Positions 1 through 8,830 of a stretch of 44,055 nt of DNA are shown one piece after another. Numbering within the stretch: position 1 is the first letter of the stretch; every line of letters begins with the position of its first letter. Origin of the DNA: Alectoria sarmentosa (taxonomy: Eukaryota > Ascomycota > Lecanoromycetes > Lecanorales > Parmeliaceae); assembly GCA_009733775.1 (NCBI GenBank), contig WOGZ01000278.1, positions 1 to 44,055 of the forward strand, given 5' to 3'. The notes beneath the pieces were generated by a model. The model had not been told where the DNA came from. It saw only the letters and a list, made by a program, of their open reading frames with translations, and searched no databases. A program made the position numbers and the translations under genes.

Positions 1-52
<52 letters not shown>
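1..52. repeat. (ATT)n microsatellite
   Basis: About 17 uninterrupted ATT units open the window, so the array probably continues to the left of it. It sits at the edge of an AT-rich, RIP-degraded block and has no coding content. Confidence 0.95.
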
Positions 53-54
<2 letters not shown>

Positions 55-1240
55 CGACTTTTTAAATATTAATATAATTAAAGTATTAATTTCGTTTAAA
101 ATATATTTTATTAAATTAAATTTCGATAGTTTTATATTTTATTACTTTATTATATTAAATATTAACTTTTTTTATTAATAAACTTACTATAATATAATTA
201 AATTTAAAAGTTATTAATATATAAAATTTTGTTATTTTTTAATTATTTTATTTTAATTTAATTAAATATCGAATTAGAAATTTAAATTCTTTAAATAATT
301 TTTGATTTTAATTAAAAATAAGTTTTATAAATGAGATAAATATATATATATATTATATAAATGTATAAATTATATAAAAACATAAATAATTTATAATAGA
401 AAAGTTTTTATAATATTAAAACGCTAAATTTAATAAAAACGTTAAATATATTAATAAAAAAAGTCGTAACATTTATAAGTTTCTTTATTTTCATTGTTTA
501 TAATACAAAAATATAAAAATATATTAATAAACGTTTTATAGTTTTTTAATTATATTTAAATAATATATTTATATAATTTTCTTTATAACTCGTTATTAAA
601 TATTTATATTTTATTTTAAATTTAATTAAATAAATAACGTTTCTTAATTACTTTAAATAAAATTATTAATTTCTCGTTTTACGAATTTTATATTTCAATT
701 TAATAAAACTTAATAATATTTATAAATTAAGATTTGATTGTTAATCGTTTTATTAAATCGTATAAAAGTAACGTTAAAATTGTTTAACAATTCTCGATTA
801 TTAAATTAATCGAATTTATAGTTTATTACGAAAAAAAAATTATAAAATAGAATAAACGAAAGTCGATTAAATAATAATGATATTATTAATTTATGTTAAT
901 TTTATAATTATAATATTAAAGTATCATAAAATAATTAACTAAAAATAAAATTTAAATAATTTATTTATTTAAAACTTTAACTTTTATTTTAAATTTTTTT
1001 AAATTTGAAAATACTTTCAATTAAATTTAAAGTAATTAAAAACAAAAAAAACTTTTCTCGAATAAATATTATATATTTATAATTATGTTAATACTTCGTA
1101 TAAACGATATAAGCGAGTTTTAAATATAAAAAAAAAACGTTTAAAGAATTTATCATATATTTTGTAAAAATTTGAAAGAAATTTATAATATAAATATGAA
1201 TTTTTATAATTAAATTCGTAAAACAAGTCGTTAATATTAC
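53..1240. other. AT-rich, RIP-degraded block (left flank)
   Basis: Almost entirely A/T, with the few C and G residues mostly in CpG (acg, tcg) and CpA/TpG rare. That is the residue left by repeat-induced point mutation, which converts CpA to TpA on both strands. No open frame, LTR end or protein motif could be read here. It is presumably an old transposon copy, but the family cannot be named. Composition changes sharply around 1240-1320, where the gene island starts. Confidence 0.8.
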
Positions 1241-1831
1241 ACGTACCTTTTTTGAAATGATTTTTTTGATGTTGTTTATGAATGTAATTATATTTATTCG
1301 ATGTGTTTAATAAGTCACAATATTTCTTTTAACCGGATTCGTGATTATCAAAGCTCACTGTGTTGCGTTCAGATCTTTCTAGAGACTGGTGGCGAGACGT
1401 GCATTTCATACAGGTTCCTGTAAACTTTGATGGTGTGCGAAGGAAGCAAGGCTACGGCCCAAGGCTGGGAAAGGCTGCGATAGCCATCACATGGTGCCGT
1501 TATGAAGGCATCTAATAGGACTATGCATTCGCCTACCTAGCAGGGAAGGTCGCGATCCGATGCCTCCAAGCCTCTGTCTCAAGCAAGTGCTTGATATTCT
1601 TGTCTTCCGCTATGACGATGGTTACATTGCTACTGCAGGTTTCTGTGCCGTGACGCTCGGCTCGGTGTCGGACAAGCCGCTGATATTTTGTACTTTAGGC
1701 ATCTCGACGCTCAGGTACACAGCTATCAAAAAGTGCAATCCGCCGCTATCGAAATACCAGTCCATGTTTGTATTTACGATAACAAAAAAAAACAAGAAAC
1801 GCGTATGTTAAAAGTCGACTAATGCCGCAAC
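1241..1831. other. Left margin of gene island, upstream of the UstYa gene
   Basis: Base composition becomes ordinary within about 100 bases. A frame open from 1560 to 1811 (83 codons, +) has no signal peptide, no repeats and no family resemblance, and ends 20 bases before the UstYa start codon, so I read this stretch as the promoter and 5' UTR of that gene rather than a separate gene. A stray exon of a lost neighbour cannot be excluded. Confidence 0.5.
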
Positions 1832-2643
1832 ATGACTTTCTTAAGCAAAAGTCTCAAAGGCAAATACAATCTTATCGATGGTGATGAGACGAATCGGAAA
1901 ATTTCACTTATGGATATCCATGATCCGTATATTGTCTTGATAAGTCGTCGCAGAGCAGCTGTCTCTATTCTACTGGCTGCGCTGCTGGGTGCACTGGGGT
2001 TCTGGATCGGACAGTATGCTCTTCAGTCGGGTAGCCTTCATTACCAAAGCTGGTTGAAAAAACAGGCAATCACTTTTCAGTCTGAGGGATATCATTTTCG
2101 AACTTTTATGTACAATGGAACATTCGCGTCTGCACCCTCCGAAGAGACGGACATGGCCTGGGACTCTCTGTTTCCAGGTAAGCTATTGATGAGGTAGATT
2201 CAAACGGCGGTCCAGATGCTAAAGAATGTGCAGAAGGCATGGGCTTCATCGAAGACCCAGCAGGTGTTTTGGAAGGTGCTGGTATATCAGCATTTCATCA
2301 GCTTCATTGTCTCGTGAGTACGACCATCCCACCATGGCAACTCAGAAAACCTATGCGTCTGTCATGTTGACTTCTCCTATGGAACCTCCTGCGTCAGCTT
2401 CATTTTTCCGAAGACTCCAAGGGACGGACGCGAGCACTCGACGAAGCTTCGCAGCAGCATTCTCGTTATCATGCAAAGCACTGCCTGGATTATTTACGTC
2501 AAGCGCTCATTTGCGCGGCAGATAGTGCCATAGAGCCGGGGAATGCGACCACAAAGTATGTGACGGGTAGCGGGATTGTGCATGAATGCCGAGATTTTGA
2601 TGGGCTTTATGCATGGACGGAAGAGCGGAAGTTGATCATGTGA
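1832..2643 (+). CDS. UstYa-family (DUF3328) oxidase-like membrane protein, 3 exons
   Basis: Proposed exons 1832-2177, 2234-2313 and 2398-2643 encode 223 residues, typical for the family. A cytosolic N-terminus of about 37 residues ends in Arg-Arg-Arg and is followed by one membrane segment (about 38-60). The two hallmark HxxHC motifs are present: HQLHC at residues 137-141 (2296-2310) and HAKHC at 167-171 (2470-2484), the second followed by a typical LDYLRQALICAAD stretch and a C-terminal tail with ECRDFDGLYAW. UstYa/UstYb-type proteins act in oxidative cyclisation of fungal RiPPs (ustiloxin, asperipin, phomopsin) and occur in other secondary-metabolite clusters. The gene is 99 bases upstream of a GNAT gene on the same strand and near a tyrosinase. 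Intron 1 (56 bp, gtaagc...gtgcag) is uncertain, because the same bases are open in the third frame. Intron 2 (84 bp) has a gtgagt donor and a ttgac branch. Family assignment is firm; exact exon ends are inference. Confidence 0.88.
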
Positions 2644-2742
2644 TCAATCCCCTAGAACATCTTACGCATAAAGCGTGACCGCTGTTTTTATTATGAAAGC
2701 TCAATTTTAGCAACATCCATCATCCCTAGCTACTCACGTACA

Positions 2743-3513
2743 ATGGCCCCCTCCATAGACATTTCTCCCGCGGCCGAAGAGGACTTCCCCGTCCTAGCCC
2801 ACATCGCTGCTGTAGCCATGGGTGTTAATCTCGTGCACCGGATCATCTACGAAGGAAACAACCCCTTTGACACCTCTCGCCAGGAGCGATCTGTGATGGC
2901 CGATCTGCGCCGCGCCGCTTCGAATCCAGAAGCCCATATTTACAAAGCGATGCTTCAGAGCTCGCGTGAGATTGTAGGCTACGCGATGTTGCGTTTTGAA
3001 GAAGATGGTCAAAACAGTGGTCTGCATGCTAGACCTTCGGCCACGAATTTTGCCCCAGGCACAAATGTGAAATTCTTGGAGAATATGATGAGCAAAGTCC
3101 GAGCGGTACATAGCAGGCATATGGCCGGTACTCGTCACATTTGTGAGTCTCTCAATTCCATATGCTGACCCTTCGAGCGTTTTGATCTCTCTAAACTAAC
3201 GGTGCTTTTGACAGGGTGGACACATTTGATGGTTCTTCCTCAGGTCCAGAGGCAGGGCATTGGATCCGTTCTATTTCAGTACGTAGTAGAACATCTTGGC
3301 GCCGATATGGTACCTATATGGCTTGTGACACAAATGAGAGGACGTGCCATGTACCTGACACTTGGGTTTCAAGATATCGACGTAATAGATGTTGATTTGT
3401 GTGAGTACGCAGGGCCATGGCAGGGGTTCGGGATTCAACGAAACATATGTATGGTGAGGCCGCCAGGTGGAGTCGCCAACTGGGAATCTGCAGCTGAAAT
3501 TACATGGGCATAA
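2743..3513 (+). CDS. GNAT-family N-acetyltransferase, 2 exons
   Basis: Exons 2743-3142 and 3215-3513 encode 232 residues. The 72-bp intron has a gtgagt donor, a ctaac branch point (3195-3200) and an acag acceptor, and splicing restores a Trp-Trp-Thr-His junction. The second exon holds acetyl-CoA binding motif A of GNAT proteins, QRQGIG, preceded by a short strand (HLMVLPQV) and followed by a helix. Near the end MYLTLGFQDIDV is the usual motif-B 'LGF' segment. The N-terminal half (residues 1-130) has the common fungal layout for this superfamily. No signal peptide or membrane segment is seen, so it is probably cytosolic. The substrate is unknown; next to UstYa and tyrosinase genes it could acetylate a peptide product or be unrelated. 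Its 3' end converges on the tyrosinase gene with about 120 bases between stop codons. Confidence 0.88.
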
Positions 3514-3633
3514 ATCCTGATCATGATGAGGGCCGACTCCTCTCCAGGCTACTTCGCAAAGACGAGAGTGGACGGATGAGCGAAGAATTTTTTTTCATGG
3601 TAGGACGATGGATGAATAGTAAGGAACATTGGG

Positions 3634-4884
3634 TCAGTATCTATAGCAAAGTAGCTCGGTTCGGGTACTCATGATTTCGATGACGTGAACGTCCGCTGCT
3701 AGACCACCCATCGGAAGAACGTCCGAAGTCAACGCCAGATCTACAGAATCATGCGCAGTTTTACCAGAGTACTCTGTCTGTCTAACGACGGGTTGCGCTC
3801 TTTGCCATATCCACCACAATCGATCGAGTTGTGCATGATGGAGAAAAAATAAGGGATCTGGAAGCCCCTGAGTTAGTCTTCTGCAACACCAATCATAAGC
3901 CCAAGTGAAGGACACAAACCATTGGGAGCCGTAAAGAACTGAAAGTCCCCCCGGATGATTTTGGGTATTGCTAGATGCGGACCCTTCTCAAGACCCAAGT
4001 TGAAAGATTCATAGTCAGGAAGGCTCAACACTTTTTCCAAAGCTTCCGGCCTTAGATGCTGGCTTAGTCTTGCGAGCTTTTCGGGGCTTGGGAAGCCACG
4101 TGAAAGACAATGTGGCTTGTAGTCAGCGCCAATGTAGGACATTTCTAACCTACTGAATGGACCCTCAGTCAAACAGTAGCCGTCAAGAAACGGCTCCTTT
4201 TCACTGGCGTTCCCGTTGCCACCGAAGCCCTTCGTATCGTCTAATATAGGAGATTTGGTCACGTCTTCCCAATCAAGTGCCCAATTCCAGTACCTATATC
4301 GCAGTGAGTATAAGTCACACATTTGAGATTAATCCACTCACGTAGGGTAGCCTCCGTAACGGCATTGATCTTGTAGCGCCTTTTCGTAGACATGGATGTA
4401 GTAACGGTGCCAGGTAAGAAAGGCGGCGGCATTATGTGCTAATTGATGGCAAGAAAGTAAGTCAACAAGACATAGAATGTATGAGGGTTTACTTCAACCA
4501 CGCACAATATCCCCCAATAAGAGCGTGCACCCATGAGAAATCATCCCACAGCGACTGGTTCATGCCTAATCGAGAGGGAGTCTCTTTCAAGCATAGAACA
4601 GCGGTCAAATAATCCTCTTTTTGCTCTTCGCTCAAGGTTCTCCATTCTTGACGATATGGAGGATTTGCACATGCAATGTTCGCTTTGGGATTATGGCGTA
4701 CAATGACTGAGAAGGCCACCGCACAGGCAATACCAACGGTCAAACACAAAAGAGCAGCCCACAGGACCACAAGAATGTATTCGGACTTTTTCTGTGGTAT
4801 CTCAAGCCCGTCCTTGTTTACATCGTCCTCGTCCTGGGGGTAGATTAGAGGGTCTGCTTCAGGAGACTCCTTTGATGGCACCAT
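3634..4884 (-). CDS. Membrane-anchored tyrosinase-family (type-3 copper) protein, 4 exons
   Basis: Exons on the minus strand are 4884-4506, 4438-4342, 4293-3920 and 3857-3634, giving 357 residues; a start at 4911 would add nine. I prefer 4884 (atcATGG context). A cytosolic acidic N-terminus precedes one membrane segment (about 36-62). Copper site A shows His120, His128 and His137 (H-x8-H, in FLTWHRYY). YWNWALDWED follows at 160-169. Copper site B shows GPH (His265) and DPLFFLHHAQLD (284-295, His291), but the residue four after His265 is Pro269 where classical tyrosinases have the second His. Introns are 67, 48 and 62 bp with gt...ag ends; the last joins APN to DPLFF exactly as the family requires. 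UstQ-like tyrosinases hydroxylate or oxidise Tyr residues in RiPP pathways. With the UstYa gene nearby, a peptide-modifying role is plausible but inferred. Confidence 0.9.
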
Positions 4885-4933
4885 GATGGTTTTGTTAATC
4901 ACAGACCACACCGTGGTATTCTGATGAATGAAA

Positions 4934-4944
4934 CCCCCCCCCCC
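4934..4944. repeat. C11 homopolymer upstream of the tyrosinase start
   Basis: Eleven consecutive C on the plus strand, about 50 bases upstream of the preferred tyrosinase start and so G11 in the sense of that transcript. Such runs are length-variable and prone to sequencing error. Confidence 0.9.
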
Positions 4945-5385
4945 AGTTCTCGGTTTTCAACCTGACGGTAATTTTATCATTTTTAAAACGGGTAACAAAT
5001 CTCTCTGAAACCTCCATGCAACCTAGTTTGCCGACTGTTGTTGCTTGCTTCAACGATGCCACCTTTCCGCATTGCGCTTCCACTAGCGTAGCAGCCAGCT
5101 GCCTTATCTTTCTTTTGTGTAAACTTGCGCGGGTGTTTGGGAGATGGCTCGGTGCGCACCCTCTCGTGCGTGCTCCGAGGGATTTGGCTGATGCGCGTGT
5201 GTGTAAGCCATTCGAGCATGCATAATCCAACAAACCGGACGAGAGTATTATGGGCGATTCCAGAATTGCCATTGTTTCTATGCCAGACCTCATGCAGCCG
5301 CTGACGATGCAGTGCGTTGAGGGACTTTCGACTGCCTTATCTCAACGAGACATTCGCTGATCACTTGCCATTTCGTATCCCACCA

Positions 5386-5457
5386 AAGCCGAGGTCTACA
5401 CTTTGGCCCCCACTGGTAAAAAAGCCGCAGTCTCCACTTTGGTCTCAAGCAAGCATA
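5386..5457. repeat. 36-bp imperfect tandem repeat, two units
   Basis: Units start at 5386 and 5422 (aagccg-(a/c)(g/a)-gtct-(a/c)-cactttgg), followed by further gtgtcca-type echoes near 5459 and 5477. It lies in the promoter region between the tyrosinase and 7TM genes. On the plus strand it encodes KPRSTLWPPLV / KPQSPLWSQAS within a 127-codon frame (5317-5700). No signal peptide or Kex2-like spacing supports a RiPP precursor. Confidence 0.7.
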
Positions 5458-6148
5458 TTGTGTCCACCTCATGCACTGTGTCCAATTCAATTTTGTAATG
5501 AGCCACGCCGATCAACCACAAGATTTCCGAGCATCATTCAGCTTTCAATCCTTCCAATCGTCAGCTTCATATTGGGGGCAACACCCTTGTCTTCATGCAG
5601 CCATTGTCTATTCGTGGATGAGTCTATGCATCCTCTTGGTAGTCCGACGCGGGAGTGTCCATCAATCAGTATCGATTTGCGGACTTGTCCGTGGGAGTAG
5701 TCGCTTGATTTGGCGACGCGCAGTGATCATCTTTGAAAAAAGTTGGTCTTATCTTCACCTCAAGCCGTCAAAGGTCTCCGCTTCTCCGATCTCTGCTCCC
5801 CGCAGTGTTGGACACGGCTTCAGAATACACACCATTATTGCTATGCACTCATGTGGGGCAGTCGGTAAGCCCATCATCCGAGTGCGACAGTCCAGCCTCT
5901 TCACAGGGTTGCATTACTGTGATTTCATCGTGCATGTGGCACCGTGACAGAAAGCTTTGAGTGTGTTCTCAGGGTGGTCAAGATCATTGCCATTTGCCTT
6001 TACTAACCCACGAACGACTCACTCCAATATTATACCAACCTACTGCCTTCAGTGTGCTACTCAGCAACATTTCGACGTCTCAGAGCTGCAAGAAACGTTT
6101 GCAGTATTGTACTGGCGTTACCAGTGAAAAATCTCTCTTATCAAAGAT

Positions 6149-7461
6149 ATGCTGACAGGACATTCAAAGGCAATTATTGTGGTCAACAGTATTTTCCCTT
6201 TCCTTGCCACCGTCGCCGTCATCCTCCGACTCTACGCCAGAAGGCTGAAGGCTACAAGCCTCAAGTCTAGCGAATATGTTATCCTAGTGGCTTTAGTAGC
6301 ACAACTCTTTCTGTCAAAGTGGTCTCTGCTGACACAGTATAGGCAATCACGATCGGACATTCTATGGTCTATATTTACTGTACACTTTGAACCCACTTTC
6401 GATAGTCTATGGAAGTTGACAAGGACTCAAGGTGCAACGAATGGGGGGATGGGACAACACGTACAAAACTTGAGCGATATCGAGCTCGTCGTCTTTGGAA
6501 AGGTACATATTCAATGCAGTATTTCACTTGATATGACAATGTATTACGCTAACATCCTCAGGTCACATTTTGGAACCAATTTCCTTACATATTTGCCGTG
6601 TCGAGCATAAAGATCTCAATCCTGCTACTCTATCAAAGCATATTCCCGACCAGAAGGTTCCGCATCATAACCAACATCATGGGCCTACTTGTACTGCTCT
6701 GGGCAATTGCCTTCTTTTTTGCCTCCATGTTCCAAGCCTGGCCGATCTCACTGAACTGGAATTCTGACGAGCCGGGGACTACCGTAAACGAATTCTCATT
6801 GTACACAGCCCTAGCATGCACTGAGCTTGTGCTTGACGTTGTTGTTCTTGCTTTGCCGTGGCCTGTGGTCTGGAGGTTACATATGGGCACCAATCAAAAA
6901 TGGAGGGTCTCTGGCATATTCGCCCTTGGAGGATTGTGAGTGCGCATTTGCCAACAGTATCTCCAGATGGGCTGACTCGGGCTCCAAAAGCGTATGCGTT
7001 GCGAGCGCTTTTCGTATCTTCTACTTCCACACAACTCACACTTCGGCAAGCCAAGATTTTACATGTACGCCCTCTTGTCTTGATCTGCGCGTTCTTATTG
7101 GTGACACTGCTGATTTATCCTCGAAGATGCCACTTACAATATCTTCATTTGGACTATTATTGAACCATGTACGGGTGTTTTATGCGCCTGTCTACCAACA
7201 CTAGGCCCACTTTTCCAAGGAAAATACTCCATGGAAAGTTTCATTGGGAGCATCAGGAGCTATTTGCGAATCGATTCGCAGAATCAGAATAGCAAGAACA
7301 GCGTCAACCATCGCCAGATTCCAGACGACGCTATAGTCTTGACAAGCATACACGCGAGGCATTTGGACGATGTAGAGAGTCATAGTTTCGCAGAAGAAGG
7401 CATCTACGTCCAGACGAAACTGAGCAGAGGTGAGACCGAGAGGCATACGTTGAAAGTTTAA
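6149..7461 (+). CDS. Fungal rhodopsin-like (SAT4-type) 7TM membrane protein, 5 exons
   Basis: Exons 6149-6336, 6424-6502, 6562-6935, 6991-7064 and 7127-7461 join to an uninterrupted frame of 349 residues. Introns of 87, 59, 55 and 62 bp have gt...ag ends and branch points such as ctaac and ctgac. Family signposts appear in order: a first membrane helix ending RLYAR, GGMGQHV, KISILLLYQSIFPTRRFR, LVLDVVVLALPWPVVWRL, and SGIFALGGFVCVASAFRI created across the third junction. Seven membrane segments are expected, with a polar C-terminal tail of about 100 residues. This is the large Pezizomycotina family of rhodopsin-domain integral membrane proteins. It is not a retinal opsin (no TM7 lysine motif seen) and its molecular function is unknown. 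Members often sit beside secondary-metabolite genes. The first residues precede TM1 closely, so a short upstream exon is possible. Confidence 0.88.
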
Positions 7462-7470
7462 GGCAGTGAG

Positions 7471-7742
7471 TCAATAATTGCGTTGGTCTTGAAGCTTAGG
7501 GAGACGAATGAAATAGTCGATAAAAATCTCATTCGTTGCCTGGGCACATCGCCATCCTTGTTCTAAAGGGCGATGGCATTTGAAGGCCATCGCATGTTCG
7601 GGGTAAGTTTCAGGGGCTGAGTAGTCCTTTTGCGGGAGGTGCTGTTCGGCGACGTGGCAGCGGAGGTTGTTGATTTCCCGCCAAAATCCCAAATCACACT
7701 GATAAAAGCAGTCCGGAGGCTTTCTGCGCCATGTTTGGGATT
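7471..7742 (-). pseudogene. Unassigned open frame, possible gene remnant
   Basis: A minus-strand frame is open for about 90 codons and ends ten bases from the stop codon of the 7TM gene on the other strand. It has a protein-like composition (for example CDLGFWREINNLRC and EHAMAFKCHRPLEQGWRC) and several Cys, but matches no family I can name and has no start context. It could be the last exon of a gene whose front has decayed, or noise. A plus-strand frame at 7731-7925 is equally unassigned. Confidence 0.25.
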
Positions 7743-7979
7743 ACTGCAACACCAGGCTACGAATACTTGAAAGAACTTGAAAACCTACTGGATGTGCAAG
7801 AAAGATGGATTGAATCTATGGTAGCCAGCGTATTTAGGGTATGGGAAGCCTTATATTTAATCAAGCCACTCAGGTTTTCAGGCTCATTGCGTCTGATATA
7901 TGCAATAAGGAATAACCTTGAGTGATATTCCCGATGAATAATTTCTTCTCTTTGGGGTCTATACATCATGACACATTTA

Positions 7980-8705
7980 TTACCAATTGATGACAGAACC
8001 CTCAACATACATGCTGCGCACTTTCAGACCTTCACCGAATACCCAATTGTCAATGACTTTGAAGTTTCCCGAAGCGTTGTAATTCCTCTTGCCCAGGCCC
8101 GGTGGCCCAACTAAAGTGTCCGCGTTTGCTCTACTACAGTTTCCGTCAGGGCGCATTCTCCAGGCCGTATTAGAGGCATTGAGGAGTCACGACTGGCGCT
8201 CGGTCTCGGGGATGCCATCTTCGGGCACCCAAGGCCTACATATGATATCCATAAACCCGTGGCTTTTGGTCGTGGACCGAAGGGCTTCCTTGCATACATC
8301 GACTAATGGCTTTTTAGTCATTCGTGACCCTATGTTCTTTTACCGCCTGCTTGAATTTGCGGATTGCGAGCTTCTTAAGTTTCTGCTCATGCAAGGACTG
8401 GTCCGAGGGCTCCGTCGGGACCTGAGACTGTGTCTCGACGAGACTCTCTTTGTTGCTCGTCGCTGCGAATGTGCGCATGCCCTTCGCTCAATTGAGTACA
8501 GCGAAGATGATATCATGAGGGCGGGAGGCCTGGAATGCGGATAGGTCTGAGATCAAAGCTTCTAATGAAAGGAGCCGTTCCAGAACCTGACCGTGTATGG
8601 ACTTGCGGAAAAGATTACTGGTGGCATCCACACGGCGAATCGCCCCCAAAAACTTGATTTCGCCGAGGAAATTCGGTATATGTGTGTGCCAGACAGGCTA
8701 GCGGC
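7980..8705 (-). pseudogene. HET (heterokaryon incompatibility) family protein remnant
   Basis: The minus strand reads as the middle-to-C-terminal part of a fungal HET protein, with blocks in family order: FLGEIKFLGAIRRVD, LEALISDLSAF then ASRPHDIIFAVL, KPLVDVCKEAL, GFMDIICRPWVPEDG, TLVGPPGLGKRNYNASGNF and SMYVEG. The frame is broken three times: TGA at 8490-8488, a one-base frame change near 8311-8317, and TGA at 8189-8187, which fits CGA changed to TGA. It ends at TAA 7982-7980. The N-terminal HET core is missing, because the recognisable part stops about 100 bases from the AT-rich boundary. HET proteins trigger cell death on fusion of incompatible hyphae. A very short intron instead of the frame change is possible but would delete conserved sequence. 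Confidence 0.75.
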
Positions 8706-8830
8706 GGCTAAGGTCGGTCAAGTGAAATAGGCCTTGACAATCCGTAACAATCATCGCTTAATGTTTTTCTTTGTCAATATCTTTACAGCCGTCTATCGGA
8801 TTTTATTGACTTTTACGTCTTTGAAATTAT
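8706..8830. other. Right boundary of the gene island
   Basis: Composition falls from ordinary to almost pure A/T between about 8740 and 8830. No gene signal is seen. The HET remnant on the left has lost its 5' half at this border. Confidence 0.7.

Larger units (their letters stand above)
4895..5545 (-). other. Quasi-open reading frame in the divergent promoter, two stops
   Basis: One minus-strand frame is open from about 5545 to 4895 (about 217 codons) apart from TAG at 5398-5396 and TGA at 5344-5342. The TGA could derive from CGA by C-to-T. The upstream part repeats short Val-Asp/Glu-Thr units because it lies over the 36-bp repeat. The last 132 codons (5293-4895) are uninterrupted and overlap the 5' end of the tyrosinase reading frame. 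No family is recognised. It may be a decayed gene or chance in GC-balanced DNA; the overlap with a promoter favours chance. Confidence 0.2.
4885..6148. promoter_or_regulatory. Divergent intergenic region between tyrosinase and 7TM genes
   Basis: This 1.26-kb region should contain the promoters of both flanking genes, which are transcribed away from each other. Composition is ordinary for the island. Many overlapping frames are open, the longest being 158 codons (5471-5947 +), but none shows a signal peptide, splice-supported continuity or known motif. It contains a C11 run (4934-4944), a 36-bp tandem repeat (5386-5457) and a minus-strand quasi-open frame. No individual transcription-factor site is claimed. 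Confidence 0.55.

Noticed and set aside
1560..1811. 83-codon frame as a small secreted or effector gene
   Set aside because: No signal peptide, no splice-supported extension, ends in a Lys/Asn run and abuts the UstYa start; reads as upstream DNA.
2226..2525. 99-codon plus frame overlapping UstYa exons 2-3
   Set aside because: Out of frame with both HxxHC motifs; a shadow of the spliced gene.
5317..5700. Plus-strand frame with repeated KPRSTLW/KPQSPLW units as a RiPP precursor
   Set aside because: No signal peptide at the start, only two units, no regular KR/KK spacing, and cysteines and prolines spread without a core pattern. The repeat is better described as a DNA tandem repeat.
5471..5947. 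158-codon frame in the divergent intergenic region
   Set aside because: Overlaps several other open frames, shows no motif, and composition does not change at its ends.
8089..8544. 151-codon plus-strand frame as a gene
   Set aside because: It is the antisense of the HET remnant, whose minus-strand reading matches a known family in order.
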